Notes under the pieces: generated by a model | The model's input: only the letters and a program-made list of their open reading frames with translations | Told to the model about the DNA's origin: nothing | The model's database searches: none | NCBI RefSeq assembly: GCF_000516985.1 | Contig: NW_006917091.1 | Location: forward strand, 6,921,521-6,985,520 | Reading direction: 5' to 3' | DNA from: Pestalotiopsis fici W106-1 | Taxonomy: Eukaryota > Ascomycota > Sordariomycetes > Amphisphaeriales > Sporocadaceae | DNA: 64,000 nucleotides | Made by a program: the position numbers and the translations under genes | Part shown: positions 47,868 through 59,810 of the stretch, one piece after another | Layout of the letters: each line of letters starts with the position of its first letter | How positions within the stretch are numbered: position 1 is the first letter of the stretch

Positions 47868-49664
47868 TTAGATCATGTTTGATCCGTGAGTGCTTGCCGA
47901 GCCCCGGCCGCGATCATGGCCTCTTTGTTCCCCCGGATACTCTTCCGCACTGCTCCACTCGTCATTGCTTTGCTTGGTAAGTCTCAGCTTCTTTGGTTTT
48001 TCGACACCCGCAATCTGCTGCTCGAAAGACCTCAGCTCGACGTCGCTCCGGTTCTCAGCTGGATTGCTCATGACCGTCCACTCCTGCTTGATCCTGATTT
48101 GGGTGTTTTCCGATGTGCTATTCAAGCCCCCCATTCCCGATGAAGACATCTTGGACGAGAATCCGCGGTTGTGGCTTTGTCCGTGACTGTATCCGTAGTA
48201 CTCGGACTTGCCACCTCGAGTGGTTCCGAATAGACTTGGGAGAACCTTGCTGAAGAGTGAGCGGACTGCGGGCATGCAGGCGCAGATGATGCCGACAGGA
48301 ACTTCGATTGTTGACCAGTATCCAACCTCGACGTAGTCCTCTACACTTCCTGTCAGTGATTTGTTCCTCTGAAATCCATCGTCTCTCCCCAAGAAGAACT
48401 TACGAGTGACATTCTGCGTTGTACCAAACTCAATCAAAGACCGCAATCGTATCGCGCTGACAATGGTAACACTATTACAGAGAGTTTAGTGCGATAAATC
48501 ACAACATCAACATCGAATCCAAAACTCACAAGAAGCCGACCATAAACATGAGCAGAATCTGAACCTTTTTCTTCCACGACATGGACAACTGAAAAAGTTC
48601 AGGGAGCGGCAAAAGAATGGTCGCCAGATCCAAGGCAATATTGATAGCGGCAGCCGACCAGCCGAGAATGTTGATGCTGACACATTTGGCATCGTATTCT
48701 CCGTCCCAACTCAGCCAGGCTCCGTTGATCGGCGAACATTGAAATATGAGGACGAGGACGTATCCGAGGGCGTAGCAAATGTTGAGGCTGATCAAGATAT
48801 AGACGCAGATTCGAAACGATCTTTTTGGGAAGACCTTGAGGTAGAAGAACAAGATGGAGACTTTAGTCAGAGCGAGTGCGGTGATATATAGCATTTCGTC
48901 CCAAAAGTAATACTGTTTCCCTGTTAGATGTTTTCATACGGAATCGCCGGATCAGACAGCTCTTACGTAAAGAATGGATGTGATGTCATCAAAGTCGACA
49001 AACCACATATCAAGGCCCAAGCCATGCTGTGAAACTATAGTCAGGTTAGAAGAATGAATAGCCTCCTAGATATGTGGATGGACTTGCGTGGAACAGATAG
49101 CACGCAGAGTGGTATCATGAAAAGCATGTTGCCGCACATGACCCAGTCATCCATCCCCCAAGACTGAGCACCAACATATAGTCTGGCGAGGCATCGTAGT
49201 CCAAAGGCGAACAGCCCAATCGCACCAAACGTTACGCCAATGATCCAAACTTCGGCTCTTCGGTCTTCTCCCTCCTTCCCACATGTCACATAACTGTACT
49301 TTTGAGTTTCTGGACTCTCGTATTAGCCCTCGACCTTTCCAATTGCCTAGACTCCCCTATGCTTACGCAGTGCTTCTTTGATTGTGCAATTTGCCGTTAC
49401 ACAGGCCTCGATCTGGGCGTTTAGTTCGGCGTTGGTGCAGATGCAGTTGGCGTCCGTGATACTACACAATCCCGAGTGTGCTGTCGTTGTAGCAATGCAT
49501 AGCAACTATTTGGCCAGTCAGCAATGCATAGTCCATGGTACGATTTCCTTCTCGGTCCAAGCCAAACGTACACCACAGGTCGGAGCCTCAACCTCGGAGG
49601 AATTTGCAGCCGCCACCGACCAAGCTGCCCAGAGGCAGGTGAAAACCACCGCCAGAAAACGCAT
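47868..49664 (-). CDS. CFEM-domain seven-transmembrane receptor (Pth11-type)
   Basis: Seven exons on the minus strand: 49572-49664, 49367-49505, 49088-49309, 48967-49034, 48530-48912, 48404-48471 and 47868-48340, encoding 481 residues. Residues 1-20 form a signal peptide (MRFLAVVFTCLWAAWSVAAA). A full CFEM domain follows with eight Cys at 30, 34, 45, 52, 54, 66, 71 and 87, in the family spacing. The rest is the fungal rhodopsin-like 7-TM domain: WIIGVTFGAIGLFAFGLR, the MDDWV signature, WDEMLYITALALTKVSILFF, YALGYVLVLIFQC and the conserved end WSTIEVPVGIICACMPAVRS. The cytosolic tail is about 120 residues, Ser/Gly-rich. Intron 3 appears to use a GC donor (GCAAGT). The 63-nt intron 6 has no stop in frame. 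Such receptors sense surfaces or host cues in plant and insect pathogens; the ligand here is unknown. The frame before the true ATG extends only by TTG. Confidence 0.88.
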
Positions 49665-50052
49665 CTCGTCGAATATTATGCCGTTGTCAAAAGTAGGCAA
49701 ACCGACAGCTCACTCCTAACCCACGAACCACAACGGAAGAACAAGTAAGAAAGAAACGGGACAGACGCGGGCTATGCAACCTATGTAAATGCATTACCGA
49801 TAGATTGGACTGTTTTCTCTTTCAAACCTGGCTACAGCGGCACTCCTCTTTTTTTTCCGCTTTCTGGGGATAGATAGAAAAAAAGACCGCGACGTGCATC
49901 TCGAACCATGCCCCTGGCTTTTCCCCAGGGTCCTTATACTAGTTCTTTTCGCCTACATAGGTACACAAACGGACCCTCGTGGAGCCCCTGTTATGTGCAG
50001 GTTGCAGCTTACACGTCGTACATACATTATTATCGCCCCGGATGCGCAGCCA

Positions 50053-50070
50053 CCCCCCCCCCCCCCCCCC
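50053..50070. repeat. 18-nt poly-C run
   Basis: An uninterrupted C homopolymer about 400 nt upstream of the receptor start; its length is prone to sequencing error. Confidence 0.85.
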
Positions 50071-52379
50071 AACTCTTTTTATATACAAAATGTTTCTATC
50101 CCGCGCCAGACATACCACTTACCCATTCGACGAGCCCTCAGCGTGCATGGTACATGCAGATAAAGACCTCTTGGCAGCCACTGCCCTTGACCGAAGCTCC
50201 CGTCTGTCGGTCGCAGGTACTTACACTGTGTGAAAGAAGTTTATTGTCCATGACTTTCGAGATGACATTGAACAAATGCCATCACTGCGTACATCAGGAC
50301 CTTTTTAGCCGCCTCTCTGTCTTGCCTGAGACGTTCGCTCCAGATGCGCGGCAGGGTTCAAAGTACTACTAAACCTTACATACCGGGAGTGCTTGCGTAT
50401 GTAGTGATATTGTGCTTGTTGGGCCAATTCCAATCTGGATGATCATCATTCGCAAGGTCGGAATACGGATGGTCCCAAAAAGTCTTTTTTTTTTTTTTTC
50501 TTTTTTCCAATGAGTTCTATTTCTCTGTCCCCGAAAGTCTGGCCAGCAAGGCCTAAGAAGGCATCGTTGGACCGATCGGCGCCCCAATTTTTCGGAATGC
50601 AGGGGCAATTACTGCTTCTTCGGGAATCTCACCCGCCAAGCTAGGGCAAGAAACTAACGGGCTTTCGTCAGGGCCCTTAGTGAAGTCCATTACGTTTGTG
50701 TAAAATGGTAGTGCATATATATATGTACTTTGTAGCTGGGCCTGGATAAAGGCACTTTTTTTTTTTCCGAGAAAGAAGAGTTGATAATTGTCCAGAATCG
50801 GCGCTTCTCTCAGATCTAATGGGAGGAGGAAAAGTTTATTCTTTTCCTTGGACAAAGTCCACCTCCAAGTGCTTGAGTACCTATATACTCCGTCCATGTG
50901 TATGTACGAACGGAGTGCGGCCAGCAGGTAGACAGGCATGATGCGAGGACAGGCAAGGATTTCAACTGGCCAATCTATTCCGTACCCCTGCACCGGTAAG
51001 CCAAATCATCACCGTGTCGTTGAACCTCGACAGGAACTCCGCTCTACCTGCCTCCGATATGGGATGTGGGAGGCGGTCCGCGGCGAGTTCAGTTTTACAC
51101 GTCTGGTTCAGGCAATCTACACACTACCGATCAATCTGCCATATTGAGCCGGAAATAATATATAGTAGCGTGAAGCCATCCGTGGAACCATGGTCAGAAA
51201 CTAGGATCCCTAGCAAAGCAAAGGCCGACGTTGGCTGCTGGTTGCTATCCCAATTGATAGACTTCACTGGGTCAGGTCAGCCTCGCTGGGGTGGTGGGTG
51301 ATGATCGTAGGCTTTGTAGCTTAGCCGAAGTCACCAGGGCACCCCCGGTCGGTTGCGTTACCGAAGGCATTCAACTGGCGGGCGTTGCACGGGTCGTTAT
51401 TTGGCCGAGCCCTGGAGGTCGCATCCACGCGCAGACCAACTAGGGGGAGGGCAGAGGGATAGGCAATTCGAGAAGAGAGAGAGGCATCTTTGAGCATCTG
51501 GACCAGTACAGAGTACCGGGATGTCCATATTCCTTGCCCAATGGTAAATAAAGGTCAGACTCCTAGGACCATGTCAAAATCGAACGAAATGGGACGTTTC
51601 ATTGCCTAGCTCACGCGAGTTGACGCGATGGTTGCGAGCTGCCAATTATGCAAAGGCGGGCTAACCTCAATTACCGTCTCAGCAATAAAAAATAAAAAAA
51701 AGCTAGAAGAAAAGGAAACGAACCGCTCCAAGCTTATTCTCCAGTGGCCATTCAAGAGAGCAGCCGTTACGTTTTTAACCCCTCATGGATAGTCGGCCCA
51801 CCTACCCTATCGAAGTCTATCTCGAGATACAACACAAAATCTGTTCCAAGTGCTGCTGTTTGAGTTTTTCTTCTCATTTCTCTAGACACGTCGAGGTATG
51901 GTATGTGGATTATAGACCTGTCTGAATATTAGTAACCTATCTATTGTGATCATTCTCTCACTTATTTGAACGAGTATAAACTATTAACTTGAGCAAAATA
52001 TGATACCAGCGATTCTGGCTATATTTCCGAAAATGGTTAAATATGGGGAGCGATCCTATCCAAGGAATTCCCGCCGTCACAACCGTCTTTCCGCGTCGCC
52101 GCCAGGAACGCTCAAGGACGGCATGTCACCCTCCCTGTACCCGCATGAATGGTTCTCATGTAGGCGGGTGGAGTCGCGAATTGCGTTCTGTCCTGCACAA
52201 TACCCAATGAAGCTGCCAAGGAGGGAAAGATTTCACACCAACTAGGTACTATTATCTGGCATTGCCTTGCGGTGGCGGCCATTTTTATATTACATCCAGT
52301 TATCCCCGTTCAAATCACATGTGCAGCAAACATCTCGCACGCAACCTTCTTGGACTGGGCCGTTTTTGGCAAGAGAGAG

Positions 52380-52404
52380 AAAAAAAAAAAAAAAAAAAAA
52401 AAAA
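52380..52404. repeat. 25-nt poly-A run
   Basis: An uninterrupted A homopolymer preceded by a short GA repeat. No transposon-like flanks or target duplication could be seen, so it is called a simple repeat. Confidence 0.85.
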
Positions 52405-53074
52405 GACGCTGAAAAGATTGACAAGTCAGCAAAACAGCTGTAAAATGAGCTGACATGAGCTGAGATGCACCTTGGGTGGTATCACGGCAGTCACAGATCT
52501 TGCCAAATAAGAATCCCAGTTTCAATACATTTTCCCGTCACACTGCACGTGTGATATGGATTCATGCATCATGGCTTGCACATCTTCATATTGCGCGTAA
52601 ATGGATGCGGTGGTGGGCACTGAGCACTGAGCACTGTTTTGCGCATTCTTGTCATAGTGGGAACGATGCTGGTGAGGAGTGATATTCTGTACAGATAACA
52701 TGTTGTACATGTGTCCGTCAAAGCAGTTGCTACAAACCAGTACTTCTGTCGACGGGGAGGTCAATTGACGGTCCACGATTTACCACGGGTTCCAAACAGT
52801 GAAAACCCCCACATTTCCTCCGACCCGTGGAGCAGCAGCATGGGTCAAATCTGCTCGTCTATCAGAAGCCGCAGTATGCGAACAAAGGGCCTGTCTGGGA
52901 GTGGGCCAAGAACCACCATTGTCCATGTCTTTTGCCCCGGCCCAACAATCCTCCTTCTGGTTTCGTCCCGACGTGGTGGAATTGATAATGGGATCCAAAA
53001 CATCTTTTGCAGGGCAACGTCATACTAAGTATTAATCCAACCGAGACGCCCCCGACAAGGAAATTCTAGACCTC

Positions 53075-53682
53075 TTAGAATCCCAGAGCAGCGTTGAAAG
53101 CGTCCGCCGTGCTGGCGTCCTTGGTCCCCAGAGCCTGGACCTGGGCCTTGGCGTCTTCGCACAGGGCCTTTGCCGCGTCATTGGCATCGCACACGTTGGT
53201 AAGCTGGTCGCAGACGCGGTTGGTGATGATGTTGGGGTTCAGTGCATCCTATTTGACAATCATGCAATCAGCATTTGGCCTCATACCCTTTTGATAGTTC
53301 TACAAAGGATAATGACAAGAGACAAGGAGGAAAGAAAACATGACGAGACTTTGCAAGTATCTTGCCTGTTGCCAGGCTGTGTGATAGAAGGTGGCCCACA
53401 GGCACCGGGGGCCAAACGGGGCAAGATTATATGAACGTCGCATCTAGCGCTTACCTGCTGGCCCTCGGCTACGAGAGGATCGACGGGCAAAAAGGTGCCC
53501 TCGTCCGCCTTGCGGCCCTCGCGGCCGAGCTGGAAATCAATCGAGGGATCGCACTGGCCAAAGTCGGCGCCGCTGGCAGAGGCCGATGCGGTGCCATTCT
53601 GGCTCTGGCGCGGCTTGTAAATGTTGAGCGCCGAGACGCTGGTGGCGGCAAAGAGGGCCAGGATGATTGACTTGGGCTGCAT
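53075..53682 (-). CDS. Small secreted protein, fungal family of unknown function
   Basis: Two exons, 53455-53682 and 53075-53248, encode 133 residues; the intron is 206 nt with donor GTAAGC and acceptor ATAG, long for this window. The N-terminus is a signal peptide (MQPKSIILALFAATSVSA). The mature part has an Asn-Gly-Thr glycosylation site and an Ala/Ser linker, then CDPSIDFQLGREGRKADEGT and FLPVDPLVAEGQQ, joined by the splice to DALNPNIITNRVCDQLTNVC and a C-terminal ALGTKDASTADAFNAALGF. Four Cys in the mature chain could make two disulfides. The second half resembles a widespread family of short secreted ascomycete proteins whose role is not established. An effector or cell-wall role is possible but not shown. 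The MFS gene upstream has the same orientation. Confidence 0.82.
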
Positions 53683-54794
53683 CTTGTGGGATTTGGAACG
53701 GAAAAGACCGGCTTGCGGAGTAAAGAATAAGTATGTATAAAAGAACGTTACAAAGTTCCCAGAACTTTTTCGAAACGAATGAGATCAACTCGCGGGGACG
53801 AAAGGTGAAGAGACTTTGGATGAACGACTGCTTGGGTTCCAAAAATTACGAGATCAAGCCATCAGAGGTTCATCTTATATCTGCAAAAAAGGCCACGGGC
53901 ATCTGAGGCTTTGATCTCATAACCCAAATTGAAAGAGGTCGCAGAATAGTGCCAACACAAGATGCGATACACGCCGAGCATGAGCCGTTGTCGGTTTGCG
54001 GCAGCGATCGGCAAGGTACCGAAGCTTGCCGGACGCCGATCATACGCTACGCCGTCTGAACCACACGGGACGAAGATCGGATGGTGGGATTCTGCCACGA
54101 CCCGCGAAGCGCCAAGATGTTAGAGCCGCCAGTCACTCTGGCAGATTTCCATCTCCCAAACATGAGATGAAGCCATCCCATGTGTTTGGTTGGATGCATT
54201 TCAGACGAATGACATCAGACCCGTGCGGCAGGTCACATTTGCCTATTCGTCGCATCAACATTATTTCCTCGCAAATTCTCTTCATCTTGATTCATTTACT
54301 ATCAATGCTGGCATTTTGCATTATGTTATAGCAGTTCGATCATACACGTCTCTGCCAGGGTGGCTACGGCACCATCCTGTCGCATATTTCCAGGCATAGA
54401 TTAAGCTGATCGTGTCAGCATCCTCCACTGTTCATCTGGGACGATATCCCTGGACTGCTTGACGATAATCTGGAGGATATTTTCACTAAAAGAAGGCGAA
54501 GAGCTATATCGTTCTTGAAACATTATTCAATTACTTTATCATGACTGGAGATGTCGTATCTAGTACATGGCCAACCAACGTCTATGCTCCCGACTCAACT
54601 GGGGATGCTCATGATTGACCCAAACAGAACCTCTGTAGGAGAGGTGGTATAATTACCCTTGACGCCTCGCAAAGCTCCTTAAAAACAATTCTATGCCCCA
54701 GAATAGAGTGCCTCTAAATTCCAGTATACATCATTCCCAAAACGACAAGCAACCAAAGTAAAATGTTGGTCGCATTCATCAAAATAGGCTGGAC
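53683..54794. other. Intergenic region between small secreted protein and MFS gene
   Basis: It should hold the promoter of the secreted-protein gene, next to 53683, and the 3' UTR of the MFS gene at the other end. A TATA-like A/T word lies near 53736-53743. No protein-like frame is seen. Confidence 0.5.
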
Positions 54795-56699
54795 TTATGC
54801 CATAGCCATTTCAATATTCTTGCCCTTGACGGACTTCCACGGGATCAAGGCGCTTCCGAAGACGGTGAATACACCCAGGCCGATCGAGACCAGGAAGCCC
54901 TTGGTGAGCGCAGTGCTGTATGCCGCAATGACACCAGTCAAAAACTCGGCGGGGACCGAAGACTTGAGGTTCGTGGCACCAGCGTACTCCACGATCGTAG
55001 GGTCAAGGGTCGGGACGTTCTCGGCCAGCGATGCAACGAGCTGGTTGGTGAAAATGGACTGAGCGACACTGACGAACAGAGCTCCGCCAAGGGTTTGCAG
55101 GAAAATGACAACCGAGGAGCCGGTGGGTATGTCAGTGATGTCAAGAGCAGTCTGCACAGCCATCATGGGCTGTTGCATTCCGAAGCCGACACCGAGACCG
55201 AATATAATCTGGTAGCCAATCCACTTGCCCGAGCTGATGTCCGGGTGGAAGGTGGAGAGAAGACCGGCGCCAATGGACATGAGAACGGTGCCAATAATCA
55301 TGAACGGAGCATAGTAACCCAGCGCGGAGACCATGCCGCCGGCAAAGATTGACGAGATGACGACGGCCAGCAGCATTGGAAGGTTGCGAATACCCGAGTC
55401 AACAGCCGAGACACCCTGAACTGCTTGGAACCAGATGGGGATATAGTAGACGAGCACGAAGAAGGCTGCTCCCGTGCCGAAGGCGTACAAGCTGCCAGAC
55501 CAGACGGAGCGATTGGCGAGGATTCTCGGGGGGACCGTAGCATCTTCGCCCTGTCGCCACTGGACCAGGACAAACAAGATGATGAGAACGCCAAATAGCA
55601 CAAAGAGGGCAATAATGCGACCGCTGTTCCAGGCATAGGTAGTACCGCCCCACTGAAGGGCGAGCAGCAGGCAGATGATCGCGGGCATGAACACAACGGT
55701 GCCAATGGGATCAAAGTGCCAAACCCTCTCCAAGAACGTTTCGTCCTTTGGCTTATCCACCTTGGGGCTGGGGAAAAAGAAGAAGATGACAATCATGGTG
55801 ACGGCACCAATTGGCAAGTTGATGAAGAAACACCATCGCCAGGTCTATGGATGCGAATTAGTAAAGACTCATTATGAGGTTTGGGAACTTTCAAAGACTT
55901 ACCGCCTTATCAGTAAAAGCACCTCCCATCAAGGGACCAGCGACGGATGCAATACCGTACATGCCTCCAATCAATCCAGTGTAAATTGGTCTCTTGGCGA
56001 GCGGGACACTGTGGGCGAGGATCAGGAGGGCACCGGAAAAGATACCAGCCGAGCCCATACCGGCAACGGCACGGCCAATGATGAGGGTGACGGAGTTTTG
56101 AGCGACACCACAAATCAGACTACCAAGTTCGAAAACGCCAATGGCACTCAGGTAGACGAGCTTGATATCCATGAAGGTGTAGAATTTTCCAAACATGAGC
56201 TGGAGGGCAGCTGTGGTGAGCAGATAGGCACTGCCATACCAACCGACATCGCCGAGACTGTGGAATTCATCCGAGATCTTTGGGATAGCAGTGGCGATGA
56301 TTGAATTGCTGGTGGTATGTTAGTATTGTTTCGCGACCAGAATGAGAAATGTTCAACTTACTCTAGAGCAATCAAGAAGACACTGAGACACAAGGCCAAG
56401 CTGATCAGGAAGAGCTTGATTCCTGTGGGATATGCAACACCATCCTCTCTTGTTTCTGTTTGTCTTAGGGCATTGCTGTTTTGCGACCGAGCCGTTATCG
56501 TCTTTGTCAAGTCGGTGAGTTTTTCTGCCTCGGCGGGCGTTGGAGCCATTGGTTGGAGTTTCTCGTTCATGACGTCGCTTTTCGAAGCTGTATCGACATC
56601 CTTTTCTCCGTTGGTGCCTGCCAAGCTTGGTGTACTCTCGGCAATGGTGGGTGCTTGAGATGTGCCCTCGAAGGAGCTTTGATGCCGTGGCTCGAGCAT
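54795..56699 (-). CDS. MFS exporter, DHA2-type (14-TM drug:H+ antiporter family)
   Basis: Three exons on the minus strand: 56362-56699, 55903-56308 and 54795-55844, encoding 597 residues; introns are 53 and 58 nt with GTAAGT donors. A polar cytosolic N-tail of about 93 residues precedes TM1 ([18 protein letters not shown]). Family signatures are [11 protein letters not shown] at 112-122 (the DHA2 motif D1 region), [10 protein letters not shown] (motif A region), [19 protein letters not shown] and [16 protein letters not shown] (motif C), followed by [13 protein letters not shown]. Further helices run to the C-terminus, where [11 protein letters not shown] ends the chain. Members use the proton gradient to export drugs or fungal metabolites across the plasma membrane. 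The substrate cannot be read from the sequence. No biosynthetic backbone gene lies near, so a cluster role is not claimed. Confidence 0.9.
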
Positions 56700-58948
56700 C
56701 TTGATGCCAACACAAGGAATCTAACAAGATTTGGCTGTCTGGAATGCTTTGCTTCGCTTTCGTCCAAGCGCGTATTAGAGATGGACTGTCTTGGTATGAG
56801 CGGGTGGCGAAGATACTAGTTTGCTGATCTTCGCTGCTTGTTTTATTGTCGATTGAATATACAATATGGAACAAATGGTAGCACCGGTATCACAAGGGGC
56901 GGGCAGCTGACAATTAAATACTAAACAAGACGAGCGCCTTCATCTATATCATCTCTCCTATTATTGCTGCTGAAAAAATAAAGTCCCCAGACCCACGCGA
57001 CGAGTAGACGAGAACAAAGGCCGGGCCCGTATGACCAGCACAAGCTCGCAATGCCTGCAGCACATCATCCCGCCCAGCAACGGGGATAAGGGGCCCCTCG
57101 GACTCTAGTCGACTCCGCCGCGATTCACCAAAAAGCTCTAAATTTGACAGCGGTAACCCGTTTTGGCTGCCCGGGCTGGGCGCTATTGGTCACTCGGAGA
57201 CATTCCAGCTAAAGCCTAGAAGATTCTCACAGTAGAGGCCCTGAGGAGGAACGCCTAAACGTGGTAAGCTGTCTCACAAAGCTGGGTCTGTTCGGACAGA
57301 TTCAGATCTGATTACCAAGATGTCTCCGTCCTGGTTGATTATCTGCCTTGCTTCTATGTGCATGGCTTACTTTGCCAGGGGGTTACGTGGCTATCGTATA
57401 CCTTGAAATGATAGAGTTTGTTGTTTTCGTCCAAGAAGATTCCCCGTAATCCGGACCACCACCACACCTTAGTCATTCCGTGCTACCAGTCTAAAGATGT
57501 CCAACCTGTGATTCGATTGAGTTTTCAATCTGAACACATCACAAAAGGTTCATGACGTCCAGTGCGGCTGAAATTGCCTCACAATCAATCGCATTGCTAC
57601 CAAAGGAAGGATTTCCCTTCCCAGCATCATTATGATACAGATCTATCTAACACGCTTGGCGAAGCTTGGTCAAACACAGTTGCCTGAGACGGGCGACTCG
57701 AGTCTGTGGAGAATTTGACGTTAAATCCGCCTGCGTCCGTCCATTATTCGCACGCACATTTCGGACTCCAAGCTAAGGACCCCACCGAAGGAGTCATTCA
57801 GAATCATATCCTGTCATGTTGAGTCGAGAGGAGGAGGTGCACGAGAAATTTTTTCCCACTTGCTCGTAGTCTCGTTGCAGTTTAGCTACTATACTAGGCA
57901 CATTATGCCAAGACTCAATCGCAGTTCAAATGTTGCTTTTCAGCTTGATCTCCTTGTGCCACACCGTCGATGGCTTAGCGGGCTTGCGCCCATTATTATT
58001 AGGTGACGGTACGGTACAGCTCAAAATGTCTGTGTCTGCCGTAAGGTAATTTCACGGAAGCCCGTCAATCTGCCTGGGTGCCTTGAAGATTTTCCCCTTC
58101 GACCTTGCATGCAGGTAGAGGTAATGATCTTATAGAGAATCTGGCCTGCTCTTCAAAAATCTCTCCGAGCTGCGCGGACTTTTTTGTTACACGTTTCATG
58201 GCATATAGGAGACGGAACCTAGAACGATTCCTGATGACTCATGTAGCCGACTGCCTGGAACGCTAAAGACTTGCTCCCACTGCAGGGCCTAGAGTTCTAC
58301 CAAACAGGCTAGACAGGGCCTGAGTGCCCGCTATCCATTCTGTCCATAGCGCTTCTTGTTCAAGCTTAATAAATCTAATTCGGCCTCGGTCTTCTCAGAG
58401 TCCCGTTGTCCGTCCTCTAGTCCTAGTCCGCCGTAGCAGCTTATTCGGGACCGGTTCCAGTTGTTCGACTTGATCTTATCTCCGCTCCGCAAAACGTAGG
58501 CATTCCCTGAATTGTGTCCTTTCTGCTCTCAGGGCTGCGATGAGCGTTGCCCGTCACTGTTAACTCCGGAACGGGCTGCAGTCGTCCATGGTGGGTCACA
58601 TCGGCAAAGTCGTGGATCTTTTGAATACCTTGAAGCCAGGTCAACATGAGCATGGATTGGTCAAGTGCCAGTAATAACGGTTTTTGAGATAATCGCGTGC
58701 ACAGGATCAGCCTCCTTCACTAATAAAGGGGCTAAAAATGTAGAACCGGCAACCCCTTTAGGTTGTCACACACGGGAGAATGCTTATGCCGTGGCTTAGC
58801 AATAATCTGCTGGCGCTCGACCTAGCCAAGACAATTGTACACTACAGGCTGTTCCCGTCGCTATGGTTCTGACATAAGACGATAGATTATTGCGCTTGAA
58901 TACCTATGTATGTAATCCTGTCAGAATCAACTATTTCAGGACTCGTTA
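56700..58948. other. Gene-free interval right of the MFS gene
   Basis: The left few hundred bases are the MFS promoter side. No frame longer than about 70 codons is seen and none has protein-like content. There are many stop codons in all frames. Confidence 0.6.
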
Positions 58949-59593
58949 TTAGTTGAAGACCCTTGCATCGTCGTATTCTGCCTCTTTATGGGAAGTGGTC
59001 AGTGAGTTGGGGTCGCGAGGAAGAGTCACAATCTCCACTTCACACCAATATGTGCTTCGAACTGGCCTTTGTTGTTGTTCTTCTTGTTCTGTGTAAGCTG
59101 ACGTTAGTGAGCACGTCCTTACAATATGTGGTATCTATCGGGGAACTCGAAGACTTCACAAATAGACACGGTGAGGTTCCTCAGGCATTTGGAGGTCTGT
59201 TTGGCCAATCGCAGTTCATCGTAGACTCCGTCGTTAGCTGGAACCACGTGACGCGTTGAAGAAAGGTCTATGGTCAAATTCTCAACTGGGCAAGACTTCA
59301 GATGCCGCTGTCGGTGTATAGATATGCCCGAGGATGTTGTATTCGGTCTGCGAATTATGGAGATCTTGGTGAGCAGAAGGCAACATGAACATGCCACGAT
59401 GGCCACGACGCAGTCCTGGAGGTGACATGCACGCCCTCGTCAAATGCGATACTTGTCCAACCCGTGATGGCGAAGGCTACCGATGGTCATTGATGTCAAA
59501 TGCTGGCTTTCCAGCTCTGCGGGCCGAGATGCGCAGTCCAGCAAAGATTCAGGCCAGAGCCAAACCTATGGCATAGGATACTGTGAGGCTCGG
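58949..59593 (-). pseudogene. Possible remnant of a rhodopsin-like (Pth11-type) membrane protein gene
   Basis: Reading leftward from about 59593, a hydrophobic stretch (LTVSYAIGLALA, then a stop, then IFAGLRISARR) followed by DIND resembles the first helix and the Arg/Asp-Asp loop of Pth11-type receptors. Close after it another frame reads VAFAITGWTSIAFDEGVHV, which could be the second helix. A terminal frame ending at TAA (58949-58951) contains TYWCEVEIVTLPRD, like a polar receptor tail. Frames change and stops intervene, and splice signals do not fully connect the pieces. It is either a decayed gene, a gene with introns not resolved here, or chance. The family call is weak. Confidence 0.22.
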
Positions 59594-59810
59594 TCGTAAG
59601 TTGTCGTACGCATGTTCTTGGTAGTATTCGATTCATTCTAGTATAAGACTTATGGCAGAGAAGGAGTTATGTTGTTGGCAGATCAAAATGTGGCATACAA
59701 GAAGCTAACATCCTCCTCGCATATACTAATTTCTACATATGTAAACTGAAAAATAGTTAGGAAAATCAATTTGCACCACAATCGAACTCTTACTTCAAAT
59801 TTCACGTGTA

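Larger units (their letters stand above)
49665..53074. other. Intergenic region, receptor upstream DNA to small secreted protein
   Basis: Short chance frames only. It contains an 18-nt poly-C run at 50053-50070, poly-T runs near 50.49 and 50.76 kb, and a 25-nt poly-A run at 52380-52404. The first several hundred bases should hold the receptor promoter; the last few hundred the 3' UTR of the small secreted protein gene. Confidence 0.55.

Noticed and set aside
52380..52404. Poly-A run as the tail of a retroposon
   Set aside because: No target-site duplication, no coding relic and no second copy could be seen.
45893..56699. Secondary-metabolite gene cluster
   Set aside because: A methyltransferase and an MFS exporter are present, but there is no synthase backbone, tailoring set or cluster regulator.
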